Shown: piece by piece, positions 1 through 13,800 of the stretch
How the letters are laid out: each line of letters opens with the position of its first letter
Numbering within the stretch: position 1 is the stretch's first letter
Assembly (NCBI GenBank): GCA_017590115.1
Contig: JAGGNK010008559.1
Span: 6,441,888-6,505,887 of the forward strand
Reading direction: 5' to 3'
Origin: Montifringilla adamsi
Taxonomy: Eukaryota; Chordata; Aves; Passeriformes; Passeridae
Length of the DNA: 64,000 nt
The notes under the pieces: model-generated
Seen by the model: the letters and a program-made list of their open reading frames with translations, nothing else
Told to the model about the DNA's origin: nothing
The model's database searches: none
Translations under genes and position numbers: made by a program

Positions 1-75
1 TTACATAGAATTGGGTGTTTATAGTCCAGGATGTGAATATATTCTTAAGTATTAAGACAATTTTTAAAATATCTT

Positions 76-77
<2 letters not shown>

Positions 78-107
<30 letters not shown>
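78..107. repeat. Poly-T run, 30 T
   Basis: Uninterrupted run of 30 T. It may be a slippage-grown homopolymer or the poly-A tail of an unrecognised minus-strand retroposed sequence. No retroposed body is recognised beside it. Confidence 0.95.
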
Positions 108-108
<1 letters not shown>

Positions 109-926
109 ATGTGCATACTAAAATTAACTATAAGGAAATTAATCTATACTTTGAAATATTGGTAGTTGTTGGAGGCTCACTTAAATTTGCTTTTGTTTCT
201 TTCCTTTTAATTCTTTCTTCTTCAAAGGTATTGTGAGAAAATATTCTAATGTCTGTCTCCTAATCCATGCATCCTAATGAATTAGAAATTATGCAGTTCA
301 GTTTACAGCTGGTGTCATACTTATATAATGCAAGGAGCTTCTTCTAGAGGCAACATCATCAGCTATTGTTCAGACTTTTGCCTTGCTTTAATGAAAAAAA
401 GGCTAAGAATCATTATTGTGTTAGCTTTTTATTGTTGCATTTTAAGTTTTATTCTTTTCCTCTCCTGAGGAAATAACCCCATAGTTTTGGTTGCAAAGCT
501 CTGTGAGGAGATTGAAGTAGTGCATTCTGATGGGAAACTGTAGGGCTCTTACTTTTTCTTACATTTAAAAACAAAAGTGATGTACTTCAAGTAGTATCAC
601 TACTATGCTTTCAAAATCCAGTACCCAAAACTATCACAGAAGTCACTGCAGGGCTGAGTATGGAAGTAGGAGCATGGATGGGAAACATCCTTGTCACTTT
701 TGGGATTATTTTAGCACAAGGTGAATTGAGGGCAACCTCATGATATTTAAGTGTTGAGAAAAGTCCTTGTTTTGTACTGACATCAGTATGTTGCAGTGAC
801 AGTTGAAGGAAATGTTAATTTTGTGAGGGTGGGAAAAAAAGTATTTTGGAAAATAACCTATAAAGTGTCATCACAGAATTAAGGTTGATGTTGACTTTTT
901 AAGAGCAGCCCTGTGTGATCCATTGC

Positions 927-942
927 TTTTTTTTTTTTTTTT
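927..942. repeat. Poly-T run, 16 T
   Basis: Uninterrupted run of 16 T in otherwise unique sequence, with no recognisable element beside it. Confidence 0.95.
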
Positions 943-3900
943 CATTGACATCTTAATTGGAAAAATGGTTTCAAAGTCATGAAATACTTACGGAGTGTAT
1001 AAAGGAGTCATAATAATACTCAGCTGAAACTACCCAGCAGAAAGCTCTCCTCTTCCCTCATTTTCCTAGAATATAGTGGAATTTTCACTTACTAAACTGT
1101 TTGACTTAAATGGATGCTTCTGGAGCCCTGAAAGTTTGGCCCATTTTTAGAGGGTGTCATTAATAAGTTTTAATACATCCTTGTAATTTCTACCTTTCAG
1201 CACCAGGTCCTTGAAAAACACAAATTAAATCATATGTGGCTGGAGCAAAGATGAATATTTTCAAATTAAAAATGCAAAAGTGAATTTTCCTGTTTGGAGC
1301 CACAGCAGTCTGTCCTCAGGCAACTGTGGGTTTTCAATGGCAGGGATTTCCCTACAGTGGGAGCTGTAGGTAAGTTGGATTGTTAGAAACCAGTGAGAGG
1401 ATATTCAGGAGATGTCAGTATTCACAACTGGGACCAGATTTTCTGAACAACCCAGCTCTTGTTTAGGTATCTATATACATTGCTGGCTTTCCAAGAGCTT
1501 AGTGTGTTGAGGGTGGTGGGAGTTTCCAGCTGTAGATAATTTCTGGAAATCTGACTTTATTTCAGTGTCCAAATGTGTTCTGTTTGCCTCAAAGTCTGTC
1601 TTCATGCATCTATATGTAGATGATATTAAAGATAATGCTTTTTAAAAATGGCCCTCACTTTTTTCTGAGGAGTTATTAAAAATTACTTTTAGAAATAAAA
1701 GTAGAATTTGGACCTTCTAGAGCCATATTCTAACAGGGATAGCACGCTTTCTGCAAAGAGCCAAAATCATGTGACAATCATGCAGCATAAGGCACCACAC
1801 CTGGAAGAGTTGCAAGGCCATGGCTGATGGCCTCCAGAAAAAACCTCCAGAGGTTTTTCCAAGTCTCCTGGAGAAATCTCGACTGAGGGAAGAAAGACTT
1901 TTGTTCTCACAGCGACACTGAATGGGAAAGAGAGGATCAAAAACAGATTGTAATGGAATACAGCCACTGGAGACTACCTAGAAGTAGTTCACAAAGATGT
2001 GATCTACAGAGCAGTGCACAGTGGGGTTCCATGGTGAGGCAGACGCTAGTGCTTACAGAACAGGTGAAGTCTGACATCAGGTTGCAGTCCTATGAAATAC
2101 CCTGCATATCTATAATTTAACTAATACCCCAGACTCTTCTTTTGCAGAAATGAAACCAGTAGAACATCTTGTGTTTGATTTTACAGCCCCCTCCTTTTTT
2201 ATTTTTGGTAATTTTCATCATGCTTTCATTTTTTCCCCTGCATGTGTAATGTTTTCTATCCCTTGCTTTAATTAATTTCTTTAATTGTATTGTTTCCTTC
2301 TTGCTTTAAAACAAATTACAAAGCTAATTTTCTTTTCAGGAATACCAAACACACTTAGTTAGAGAGGAAGTCTTAGAATTCAGTGCTCATTATTGTTCAG
2401 GCAGCAGAGACCTATTTTGAACAGAACTTCTGCTGTTGCTGCCTGAATTTACAAAGCTGCAGTTCCCAGGCAAGCCTCATACTAAGTTCTGGATTGCCAT
2501 AATTTAGAGTAGAATGCTGTATTACCTTTATGAATATACAGTGACATCTAAGGATGGAAGAAAATGTCAAGTATAAAATGAAACAATCTTATTATGTGGT
2601 TGCAAGAAATGTCTGCAGTAGATCAAAATATTGAAGACTGGAGGAAAGGGAGGAAAAAATGGAGATCTGTGCTAAATTCTGCAGACAAAGACAGTGAAAT
2701 GGCAATAAATGAGTGAAATAATTTGAAATAATGTGACAATGTTTAATCCCACGGTCTTCTTCAGGCATCTCTCTAGTTTCTTTCCTAGGCTCCAGCTAGG
2801 AGAATTCCCCTGTGACCTACTCCTCTGCACTGTATTCCCTAAAACTGCTTTTGGATTTTTGATTGAGTTCTATAGGATCTGAAATTATACAATAATCATA
2901 CAAATTTTCCTTTGCTGTTGAACTTGGATGAGATGGGAGTGAGTAAAGGGGGGAACCAAATGTTTCAGTATCTCCCTGCCGATGTGTTTGCATTTGTAGG
3001 TTGGTCTTTGTGCACCAGTTCTTGATCGAATCAATTGTTTTGGCTGATGCTCTGTAACAGTGTTGATTTTTCACTACTAAAGCATCCAGGTGAACAAAAC
3101 AAAAAAGAGTGATGAAGGGCTTAGAAATAAGCCCAACAGCTCCTACAACTTTTGTTCCGTGATTTTTAGGTCAACAGTCAGATATCACAGGTGACCATCT
3201 GGTACTTGGCCATAGCTGACTGTGTATAACATCTGTGTCATGTATAGAGACGCCAATTGTCTCAGCTACAGTCCATTTTAAATACTACTGCCTCTATATC
3301 TGCACATCTGCCTTTGAGAAAATGGTTCTGGGTTCTCTACTACTGTATTTACTTGCTGTAGTCTAGATTAAGTATCATTTATTGTTTCCAGCTCTTATTT
3401 TAAAAATTTTCAGACTGACTGTGTGTTTGATTTCCTTCCAGAATACTTATTTGATTTCTTTCCCAGGTCACATGTGCAAATGAATCACACCAAGCTCAGA
3501 TATCTATTTCTGTCATTTATTGTTGGATGATGTTCTAGAAGCCCCTGTTCTTTGATCACATAAAAAAAAATGCGAAAGAATATTTTATTGGTTGTAGTTG
3601 CAGGTCTTTCATTTTTTTCACAAGTATGGCATGTATTATCTATTCCAGTGTGTGATACGAGTGCAGAGCTCTGATTGACACAGGGGTTAAAGGCTGGAAT
3701 TTTCTGGAAGGTTGCTTAGTGTTCACTGTTACAATCCCAGTTTGTTTCATATTTTACAGATGAAGTTAAGAGAGTAATACTGAAGTGTTTTAACATTCAC
3801 TCAGGAGACTTGTATCTCAGTTAGAACAGCTACAAGTTGTAATATTAAACGAAAAGAATGCATTGTTACTATGATGTGGGGAATACTTTAAAAAAAATCT

Positions 3901-4000
3901 ATGCCTGCTATAATATTTTTCTTCCTGTAATAATTAACTGGAAAAATTAGTCTGTAAGTTCAACAAAAAAGTTACATTGGAATAAATACCCGAAAAAAAT

Positions 4001-4013
4001 CCCCCCCCCCCCC
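4001..4013. repeat. Poly-C run, 13 C
   Basis: Thirteen consecutive C, preceded by GAAAAAAAT. Long C runs are uncommon in this AT-rich window and are prone to length errors in sequencing. Confidence 0.95.
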
Positions 4014-4842
4014 AATGTTTCCCTTATGTTTTGGGTACAGTAAGCAACAGGTTTTGCAGCTAGTAAAATATCTGTAAATTTTCAAGCACGGCTGGTTGTT
4101 TTGATTTGGTTATGTTACAGCATATCTGCTTTATCTTATAATCAGAGTAAATTCTACCAACTAACTTATAGTCTCTTAAATTATTGTTCAAATAGGGTGT
4201 GGCCCTCACCCAGAAAGGGGTGCAAGACAACCTTGCTGTGTGGGTTATCTTTTTTCTTTTTCTAATTTTTTATTTAGTGGTATCAAACTATTTTTTTCCT
4301 AACTGTCCCTAATATTTGCTTAGTTTTGCAAGCTGTGGGCATGTGCCAGAATGAATTCTGCTGTCATTCTTCAGTGGTGTTGATGGTGCTCTCCACAATG
4401 GAAAAAACCATTTTTTCAGGAACTCTTGACAAATTTTCTTTTTCTTGGTTTTTTTTTTTTAAATTTATTTTTTTTTTTTTAAGGCTTTTTCTGCTATATC
4501 AGATTTTAGAGCAGACATGGGTAGCTCATTCATGTATCAATTACATTTTACCCTGTACAAGTGTATGGTTGGACAGTAGGCTGGATATAACTTACCAAAA
4601 GTCATTTGCTGAAACTAACATGAAAATTGGTTTTGTTAGCTAGCAGAGAGCATTATCTGGAGCTAAGATTGTTTTAGTAATTATATTGTGGAAGAAACTG
4701 GTTTTATGCATTTCTTGTGAAATACGATGGGATTCTCTTTAGCTTTTGCTTGAGCAGTAAGAGAATACCAGTGAAAGCAGAGCCTCATCACCAGCACTCA
4801 TAAATGCTTTCTGCATGCCTTTTGAAAGCTGACCTAGAACAA

Positions 4843-5230
4843 AGACTAGACAGAGTTAAAGAATAAAGTAGGGATTTATTAGGAGGCCTCAATGGATCCA
4901 CCTTGGGCAGCACAAGAGCCCAGCCAAGGCTGGTGAACCCAAAATGGATGACTGATCGTGGGGTCTCTCACTTTTAGAAGTTCTGGTCCATTTGCATATT
5001 TGACTTAATTGTCCAATCAGAACTTTAGGTTATAAAGTCCCATCCTTCTTGTTTTTCTCTCTTCAGTCTACTGTTGTCTATGCCTGAGATTTGGATCAGT
5101 TGTCCTTGGTCCCCAGCTAGAGAAGGAATTGTTTTGTCTCCCTACTCTGTGAAGAGAGCTCACTATCTGTTCATATGAAGCTCAGAAGTACACACTAAAC
5201 CAGTACAGAATCTGAAACATATAAAAGCTA
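4843..5230 (-). mobile_element. Solo LTR of an avian endogenous retrovirus (degraded)
   Basis: On the minus strand the block shows LTR order. A CCAAT-type box (GATTGG, about 5014-5020) comes first. A decayed TATA position follows (CTTCTAAAAG, about 4971-4980, where I would expect TATAAAAG), then an AATAAA polyadenylation signal (about 4875-4880) before the 3' edge. The stretch around GCCTC, GGATCCACCTTGGGCAGCAC and CAAGAGCCCAGCCA resembles, from memory, LTRs of ERVL-like elements common in songbirds. No gag, pol or env sequence flanks it, so it is most likely a solo LTR left by recombination. I could not find clean TG/CA ends or a target-site duplication, so both borders are approximate. Family assignment is memory-based; LTR identity is moderately sure. 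Confidence 0.7.
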
Positions 5231-6453
5231 AAACCTGTGGTTTTATGTCTCTGAAAAAAGAAGAGTTTCAAACAAATGCTGGGAATGTATTTTGGTTTTA
5301 ACCAGATGTACTTCAGGCATTCTGACTTTTCTTTGCAATGGAAAGGATGAACTAGGAAACCTGGGATTTAACAACCACAGACACCAACCTCACAACTGTC
5401 CCTGTTTTGTCTTTGGTAGATTGAGAGAGGTGGGAAGAGCAGTGAGATGGGAGCAGCATGGAGAATTGTCCCAGCCCTTTGCCTGGGAAGGTGCCCTGGG
5501 TGAGGGGGCTGGCGAAAGGAGCAGTGTTGTGGCGGCCAGGGCTCCACGCAGCATTATCTGCTGCCCCTTTTCTCTGCACAAATCCTGACTTTGGATCTTT
5601 CCAAGGGAAGTGAACAGCCTTGTACGGGGCTTGGTAAAGGAACCACAGAGAGCAGGGAAGGAATCAAATCAAGTGAAGTCATCTCAGTGACTGCTGTGAA
5701 GTCCTGATAGGGAAATAAACAAGACACAGTTTGTATGAGCTGTCATGTGGAGGTGGAAATGTCTTATCTCTACATGCTAGCAATGGCTGGGGCATTTGGT
5801 GTTTAAGATGAAACAATTCCTGATGATTTACATGGTCAGAAAACTGAGCTCATTTTATTTCTTCCTCTTACTTTTGTTTTTCTTTGTATTTTGGTGTTTG
5901 ATTGTTGTATTTGTTTCTTTTTTTTTTAACAGGGAACTGTTTAGTGATTCATATCTGACTTCACATAAAAATCTTTTAAAGAGCCTCCAAAATTTGTAAT
6001 GCTATTACTTCATTCAGACAGAAATTAAGCACTTGGTGAAAAAGCCAGGGGTATTTTCATTGCCATAATGATGTGAGGAGTACAGGAGGAATATACTCAT
6101 GGCTTTCAAATAATTATCTGTATTTTTTTTCCAGCTTTCCTACTGTTCCTCATCTCCTCCCTCAACCTCCCCTGGTGATGCCACTGGCATTGTAGTGGGT
6201 TCTTTGTTTATAATAAAAATAGTGCAAAGAAACTCTTGATCTTTGCATTCCAAGAGTGTCAGTCCAACTTCCTGAGGTTATTTCCCAATCCTTGTAAATA
6301 TTTTTCTAGGAGGTTTTTGAGCAGTTCAGTCCACTCAAGAATCTGAGGAGAGCATGATAGTGTCGCATGCATAAATCTAGGAAAACTTAAATTTGTTAAA
6401 AATGGGAAATATATGAAGAATGTTTTCTGAGTAAGGAGATGGGTGATTATATA

Positions 6454-6467
6454 TGTGTGTACACACA
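6454..6467. repeat. TG/CA palindrome
   Basis: TGTGTGT followed directly by ACACACA gives a perfect 14-bp palindrome inside a short alternating TA/TG/AC tract (about 6448-6470). Alternating purine-pyrimidine DNA of this type can adopt unusual conformations. The tract is too short to be a notable microsatellite. Confidence 0.85.
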
Positions 6468-7934
6468 CATTAGGTATATTTGAACCTGTAAGATTCATTC
6501 ATGGCTTCAAAGAGTTGTTATTTTTCACGTGCTCTAATGTGTTAAATAAAAAATAGAGTTAGCACTGGCAAACATAAAGCATTTTTTCATGCCTTGGTTT
6601 TTTAAAGCTTTGTATTATCATTTTTGGCACACAGTAATACCCTGGAGTTAGAGGTTTTTAAATGTAAGAACACATTTTTGATAATTTTTCCAGTGTCCTA
6701 AAAAGATTTTTGCCTTCTCTCACCACCTGTCAAAAGTTAGTTCTCTGCAGGTCTCAGATGAGCTGTGATGGAGAAAAGTGAGGTTGAATTTCAATGGATA
6801 CTTAGGAGGAAATCTGGATCCCACTTCTGTGTGTATTGCCCACTTTGAGTTTTGCTCTTCCCTTGCTTCAGTATTTAAATACATTGAGTCCATTATTGCA
6901 GGAAGGATTTCCAGGACCAAGTGGTCCAGTTGGAAATTCAAAGGGCTAGTGCATGTCTGCAAGGAGACAGAGTATACGTTTTATTAGGAGGTTTTAAGCA
7001 ATGTAAGGATTTTTTTTGTCTCCCCCAATTTTATGAATAGATGAAAAAAACCAGGGAATTTTTTTTTTTTTCTCCAGGAAAGAGAAAAAAGATACATGGT
7101 TTGAAATGAAATAAATAGTTGTTTTAAGATAATTGTTTTGGCTTGGAGAGTTTCTTACATAAAATGTATTCTTGGCCACACAGTTGAAGGAAGTATTGGC
7201 TATAAATTAATATTTCATATTAGAAATATGGAAATGGAAGAGTTTGGCCTTTTAATTCATAGTTTTTCAGCTCTGTGGCCATTATCTCTGTTCAGTTCAT
7301 ATTTGTGAAGTTGCCCTCAACTCCAAAGAGTATTGTGGCTGGGTCTGTTCTTACTTGCCCAGCCTGAGTGAATCCTGCACATCACCCCTTATGTCAAGCA
7401 GAAGTCACTGGTCACAGCTGGGCTACCAGCTGTGGAAATGGTCCTGAGTGGGTGGGCACAGCCTCTCTGTCCTGGGTGTGAGAGCTGACAGAGCACAGAA
7501 CAGGCTGTGCTGCTGTGACATAGCATGAATTCCTTCTTATGGCTCCTGGGAATGTTTGGCTGTGCTGTTCCTTGGAGAATTGGTCCTGTGGCTCTCAGTT
7601 TTGATCTCAACTTTTCCTGCTCTTTTCTGCTGCAGGGATGAACTTCTGCTTCTCTGTCCATCAGTGTGTGTCACTGCACTGATGCTTAGAATGCCCTTTT
7701 CCTGCATCCAAATCCTGTTTCAGGCTGGCAGGATTTTCTTTCTAAGATGTTTAGAACTAGGTATTTCTAACTAAACACCTACGTTCTTGAAGTTTGTATT
7801 TTCTTTCAGTGCAGGGTGGCCTTCTGCTGTTCAATCTGCACTCTAAATTTAGGAACAAATCCTCTCTTTTCCCACATAAGATTTATTTCTTTTAATTTCC
7901 ACTGAAATAAAATTTTCCTTATTCCATGTTGCAG

Positions 7935-7994
7935 ATTCTACTTTTCCTGGGAGGAAGCTAGCACCATTTCTCTTATGTACAACTCTCTTATAAG
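7935..7994 (+). other. Possible short exon (60 nt, phase 2-2)
   Basis: A pyrimidine-rich acceptor (TTTTCCTTATTCCATGTTGCAG) ends at 7934 and a near-consensus donor (AAG then GTAAGC) begins at 7995. One of the three frames is open, starting FYFSWEE and ending NSLI. I do not recognise the peptide. A 60-nt open frame is easily obtained by chance, so only the quality of the two splice sites supports it. No other evidence of a gene was found nearby. Confidence 0.15.
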
Positions 7995-10594
7995 GTAAGC
8001 TTGTTCATTCCTGTCAGACTGTTCTGAATTTTATATGTAAGACATGTCAGCTGGGGATAGGTAAACGGTAATTATAGAAGAATGAATAAAAAGCTGGGAT
8101 AATTCTCAACTTCCTCTTTCATCTGCATGAAATGATTGAGGATCACTTCACATTAAAGAGGAGAGATGTTATTTTAAAAATCTGAATTGCAGCCTTCATC
8201 TCACATGGATCACTTCCCACTGAGAGGAAGTGGCAGCAGCCACTTTGTAATGAAGACACGAGTTGGCCAAGGCCAATTATTCATTGTGTAATTTTAAAAG
8301 AAAAAAGAATGTTTTTACATTAGTGGTTGCATTGTACAGCAACATTGAAAGGAGTTGCAAGTTCTGCGGTGTCTGCAGAGGATGTTGTTGTATGATTGTT
8401 CTAATTTCTTGTTCTAATGTCACAGAAAGCACACTGAAATCCGCAAGATGCCTTGTCCATGATCCTTGCCTAAAAGATCTTATAGTCTCCTTTTTGATTA
8501 ATGAGATTTTAGCACTAACTATTTATTCTAGGTATCTTCTCCTATTGGGCTGTTCCTTGCTAATAGCCTCCTAGAGAGTTGAATTCCCTGGAATTAACTG
8601 ATAAACTGATAAACCATAGAAGGCCCATTGCCATTATTTTGCATACCAGCATTGGCTGTCTCTTGATATTGACTGATTTAATTTCAAATGTTTAAAATAA
8701 ATAATTTGAAATCTCCTTTATTTTACTTTTGGACACTTTTTTTTCCCCTTCTTTGCCCTTCTGAGATCACAAATACTTCTGCAGTGCCTGCAGCACTGTA
8801 AGAATGACAACTACTGTGTGTAGAAAGTTGGTGCCTGTGGTAATAATCTTGTTTATTTTTGCAGTGGACTCATTAGTACAGGATATAAAGAGAAGTTGAG
8901 AGACTCAGTAATTTGATTAATAATATAAAGACCAAGCAACCCAAACATTTGCGTTGGATAAATTTTTTACAGTAGTACTTGAAGGATGTTCCAAGTTTAT
9001 AAAGGAAGTTTCAAGTTGGTAATAGAAGAGAATGCAGGTCATTTTAGCTTTCAAATGATGTTATTGCTTTATAAAAAGAACTCAGATTTATGAAAAATGT
9101 GTAGTGAGATGAGCAAAATCCATTTGGGCTGAAAAGAACTTGGGCCACTGTATGTATCTGAACCTTCTGCTCTGCTTTGGAATATGCATCAGTTCTGAAA
9201 AGTGATTTTGTGCCAAGGTAAGTGGAATATAGCAAATTGCCCAAAATATCCAGCTATGACACTGGAATACTGCGTGGGACTTCCCAGCCAGCCTCTTCCT
9301 TGTCTAATGAGTGAGATCATGGGTAGCTCAGGCTGTGTAATCATGCTGACTTGGCAGAAACAAGCCCTGTGTGAAGCCTCTGTCACTTATTCTCATTGCA
9401 TTCTTATGCTCGTAGAAAATGCCACTGGAAGCATTCACATAGGTAGCTAAATGGCACCAGCCTGATTTTCCTTATTAAAATAGTAAAAATTAATAAGTAA
9501 GGGTGATAAGCTGGATGGAATTTTAGAGTGCATGTTGGAAATGTGGACTGCATGAGGCTCTTACTCATGAACCAACTTAGATGCGTTAATGTGTCTTTCC
9601 AGCTCTCAGGGCAGACATGTTGTTTCCAAATTGTTAAAAATGCTCCTTGTGACAGGAGAACTCCTGATATACAGCTGTCCAAATTCTAGGATCCTTCTTC
9701 ATATTCTGCTTTGGTTTTGATTGCTGTGACTTTCTTAGCAAACAAACATGAGTGCTGGAACATTCACTGATTAGGCTTCTTTGAAAAGTAGCTGCACAAA
9801 TTAGCAAGAAATGTGGGTTTCAAGTTTGTAGTCAAGGGAATCAATGGGAAATCCACTTTTCAATATAATCTTTCTTCAGAGGAAAAAAAAGCAGAAGCAA
9901 AGCATACAAATTCATTATTCAAGAAGATCTTGAGTTCTGTATATTTAATGTTTGCTAAGATTTTATTGTAAATTGCCAGTAAAATAAGTAACTTTAAAAA
10001 AACCTATTTGATGAATAAATTTAAATAATGAAGGCATTAGAGAAGATCCTGATCCTTTAGATTAGAGCTTCAAATGATAAAAAGGATCGGCCATGTGTTC
10101 TGAAAGAACTGCTCTGGTTTGTTTCTCCCTTGGTGATTAGCTTATGGAAATTTCAGTACTGAAAAACAAACATTGTTTTTCAAAGGACAGATGAGCATTG
10201 TACAACCCTAAAAATGTTGTTCTCAAGCTTTCAGTCTTTGTTCCTTTGTTTTAATATTTGATGAGATTGCAGCATTATTTACAATGGTTACCACTAATTT
10301 TTAAAGCTGGAATTTGCTTTCAAAATATGATAGTTAGTTGTTAACTAAGCCAAGTACTGATCTAAAATAGCTGGTTTTCACTCAGTGTATTTCTGTTGCT
10401 TGAGTCTGACTTATTTATGAGTCTGCAATAAAAAATAATCACTGTATATATTCTGTTTTCTGCTTATACTCTTGATATTTACAAAAAATAAAGAAAAACC
10501 TGTAATGTGCTCCATGTTTCTACAACCCCAACCATTTGTTACTGGCATCTAGGAAGATTAAGTTCCAACAATTACAGTGCTTTTAAATTTCTAG

Positions 10595-10800
10595 AAGCAG
10601 TGTGCACATGAGATGCTTTCTGCTTCTACAATGATGCAAAGTAGCCATATGCCTAGTTAACCATCTAATTAGGCTTTGCATCACTGAAGCAATAGAAAAG
10701 GCCCAGAGCGTTTATTGTTCAAATCTCCAACATTAATTCACCAGATTCACTTGTCAGCCTGAGAATTAGAGAGGAGCCAAAATAAGAGGCTTGCTTTGAA
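10595..10800. promoter_or_regulatory. Candidate conserved noncoding regulatory block
   Basis: The stretch packs several developmental transcription-factor words. TGATGCAAAG (10632-10641) and its exact reverse complement CTTTGCATCA (10674-10683) contain POU-type ATGCAAA cores facing each other. Between them lies CTAATTAG, a homeodomain-type site. ACAATG (SOX-like) abuts the first POU core, and TTTATTGTTC and CATTAATTC follow. Such clustering is typical of vertebrate developmental enhancers, but these short words are also frequent by chance in AT-rich DNA. Conservation cannot be judged from one sequence. Confidence 0.25.
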
Positions 10801-13800
10801 GCAGTCTTGTTAACAATCTCTGATTTCCCTCAATATATATATTTTTAAAATTTTATAAAACATCACAGAAAAAAGTTTCTTGGGTTCTGGCTTGAATGAT
10901 AGAAGCAGTTTACAACATGCCTTCAAAACCTGAGTTTTTCAGATTTCACTGCCATTTTATTGGCAGGTAATAAGAGAAATGCAAGTAATGAGCTGGTTGT
11001 TTTGCTTGTTGTTTAGAAACCCTTCCTGTGTGGAAATCCCACTGACAATTCCTCCATTATATTGCCTGGTTCTGTTACTACCCTACCACTATTGGTATTT
11101 TTCAATCAGTCTGAATTATCATGAGATTATATAAAATCTTGGCTGATAAACTATGAAAAATAGCTCTTTTTTTTCATGTTACCTGACAAAGAAATTTTGC
11201 CTGTTTAGAAGGCAAAGAGCACTGCAAGTGAAAAGTACCGAGATCAATTGGAAAGTGGTGTTTTCTCCTTTAAAAATGTCCCTGGTAGGCAAATAAATTA
11301 ATACAGGAAAATAAATTATTTTTCTATTGTCAGCTGCTTCCACTCTTTTCCCCAGTCCTTGAATTTGACCATCAAATTCCAACCCCATGCACAATCACCT
11401 CTGATGCAAAATGAATATTTATTTTTAAAAAATGTATAAATTAAAAAATACTAGCTATGTACAGGTGGTCCCATAAAGCTTGTTGGCTTAACTGTCTCCA
11501 TTTTTGTCCAATCTTAAACAGTAACTAGCAAAACAAAAGCATTTGTTCTTCAGATATGTATGAAAATAATTGAATCCTGAAACTGGGAAAGGTCAGGGAG
11601 ACTCTGAGGAAAAGTGTGATCCAATATATTGGTTACAGATCTTTCTATGAGGATCATCCAATTTTTTTCATAAACATAGATTATATTAGGTTACATAGTA
11701 TATTAGGGGTAACTGTGTTGGAAGGAATCATGTTCATGAGGAAACATGCAGATTTCTTGCAAGGTCTTTTCTGCCTCTGACTTCTACAGTCTGTGCTGCC
11801 AAAGACAGAGATTTAAGACCAGTTTTTTAAAAGTGATTTTCACATTCAGACTGCCTTTTTTTTTTTAAAGACAGATATTGCAAAATCCATAATACATTTT
11901 GTAGCGTGGAATTTCTCCTTGCATCCTTCACATCCTGAATCTGTTTAGTCAGAGGCATTGGACAATGAGTGAAGTGACCAGCATTTGTTTTGGCAGCTAA
12001 AACTACTTGCTACATCTGTCATTCATCTCTTGGAAACCCCTGAAATATAAAAATGAAGACAATGTTTAAAAGAAGTGATGTGTGAGAAAGCTATTGTCTG
12101 TGCAGCATTTGCAGTAGCTGTCTAGGCATGTTTTTCTTGGCTTTCTGTCTGGTTCTAAGGTTGATGAAGGAATCAAAGCCACTGCTCAGGCTAGAAAGCC
12201 ACTAGTGAAGAAAGCATGAAAGTCCACCCCATGGCTGAGTGGATTTTCATTTATTCACCTTATGTTGGAAATTTATTCCTGAAGCATTTAAAATTGATGC
12301 TTTTGTGGTCTTCAGGTTGTTGCAGTAACAGGTAGAATAAATGCAGAATGGCCCAGATAATAATATATTTATGTTGTTAGGGATGTCTTTGGCTTATTTT
12401 GGAAGGGTACCAGAGCATAAAAAAAATCTTAATTTCTACATTTGCAGCCAGCATGGCTGCAAATCACATGCATGGTGAGGACTAAAATTTAAATAATTTT
12501 ACTGGTGGTAGTCTTACAGAAATAGGAAAGAGTAGAAAAAGATTTCTTTGTTTAGGATCAAGACTCTGCAAGCTGTTGAAATGTGTGTCAGAATGTGTGA
12601 TGATAGGATCAGACACTCTTCAACTGAGCTGATGTTGAGGTATATTTAAATTAATATCTGCTCCTGTATGCAACTCATTCTTTTTATATGTTTTTTATCT
12701 CTCACTTGAATAACTTCCATTTTTGAGTGTAAATCTGTTTGTTAAACAGTGGAGCTCTAAATGGCAGAATGAGTTATCAGCCTCACATGGAGGCAGGTCT
12801 CTGCCATCCCCTGGCCACAGAACAGTCCCTTTGTGCTGCTCTGCAGTGTCACAGCTGCTGCAGCCTGAAGGGTGGATGAGTAAATTTCTTCTGCTTTCAG
12901 AGCACATCAAAGTACAAAGGCTGAATGGAAGATTAACTATGAAAACATGAAACGTCTTTGTTGGGACACAGTGCGTTCAAGTCTGTGCCCGTGCTGTGGA
13001 GTGAGTGCTCTGCTTCTCGATGCTTTAAACAGATGGGTAGCTTGGTTACATGAAGAATATTTGTATTATGTGTACAAATGCCTTACTGCTAATTTTTTCC
13101 TTAAGTTCTGGAAGCACATTTAGGGTGATACTCAAGAATTCTGCCTTTAATTCCTGCTTGGACAGGTATTTCTCATAGAGCACCTGAGCACAGCTTTGGC
13201 TGGGTCCTATTTCTCCTATTATAAATTTGATTTCTCCCTCCTATAAAATTATGCTTGTATATCCCTTTCAGATCCAGACTTTTCTTTAAAAAAAAGTTAA
13301 AAGTAGCAAATGAATTCAGTCTGACATGGCTCTGTCAGATTCATGTTGTTTGGCTGCTCTGTGCCTGCATGTCTATGGTATGCCTTTGGTTGTTGCTAAT
13401 GGCAATGTGCAGGTTAAGCTTCCATACTATACCTAAAAAACCAGCTTCCCAAGTGTGCAAGACTGTTGGAGGGAGATTATTATCTACTTCCCACATTTTC
13501 CTGAAGCTTCCTTTTTTTTTTTTTAATCTTCTGTTGCTGCCACATGCGCTAATGGATTTCTGTACAGGAAGCACAGAATCTTTTAAAAGGCTGGGTTCAG
13601 CAATTTTGCAAGGCCTGTAGTCCATTAAGTTGAGGAACCAGTTGAATCAAAGAGGCTGCACAGCCCCTAGTTTCAGTTTTGAAAGCAGTGGCCCCCAGGA
13701 ATGAAATGTTATAAAAGACAACAGACCTAAGCTTTTATTTTTCTACCTTGGACTGAGTTCTATTTAGCAGCAACACGAAATGTCTATCAGGTTCCCTCCA

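Larger units (their letters stand above)
1..4842. other. Unique noncoding sequence
   Basis: AT-rich, single-copy-looking DNA with no gene I can support. Open frames on both strands are under about 110 codons, lack recognisable domains and are rich in Phe, Lys and Leu from homopolymer tracts. It holds a 30-T run, a 16-T run, a 13-C run and a T-rich stretch at about 4450-4482. It could be intergenic or intronic; the sequence does not decide this. Confidence 0.7.

Noticed and set aside
1287..1370. Possible exon ending at a TAG-GTAAGT donor
   Set aside because: The acceptor region is weak and the peptide has no recognisable character. Strong donors alone occur often by chance.
13255..13620. 121-codon + strand frame with Cys and hydrophobic runs
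   Set aside because: A 94-codon frame is open on the opposite strand over the same DNA and the hydrophobic runs come from T-rich tracts. There is no family resemblance.
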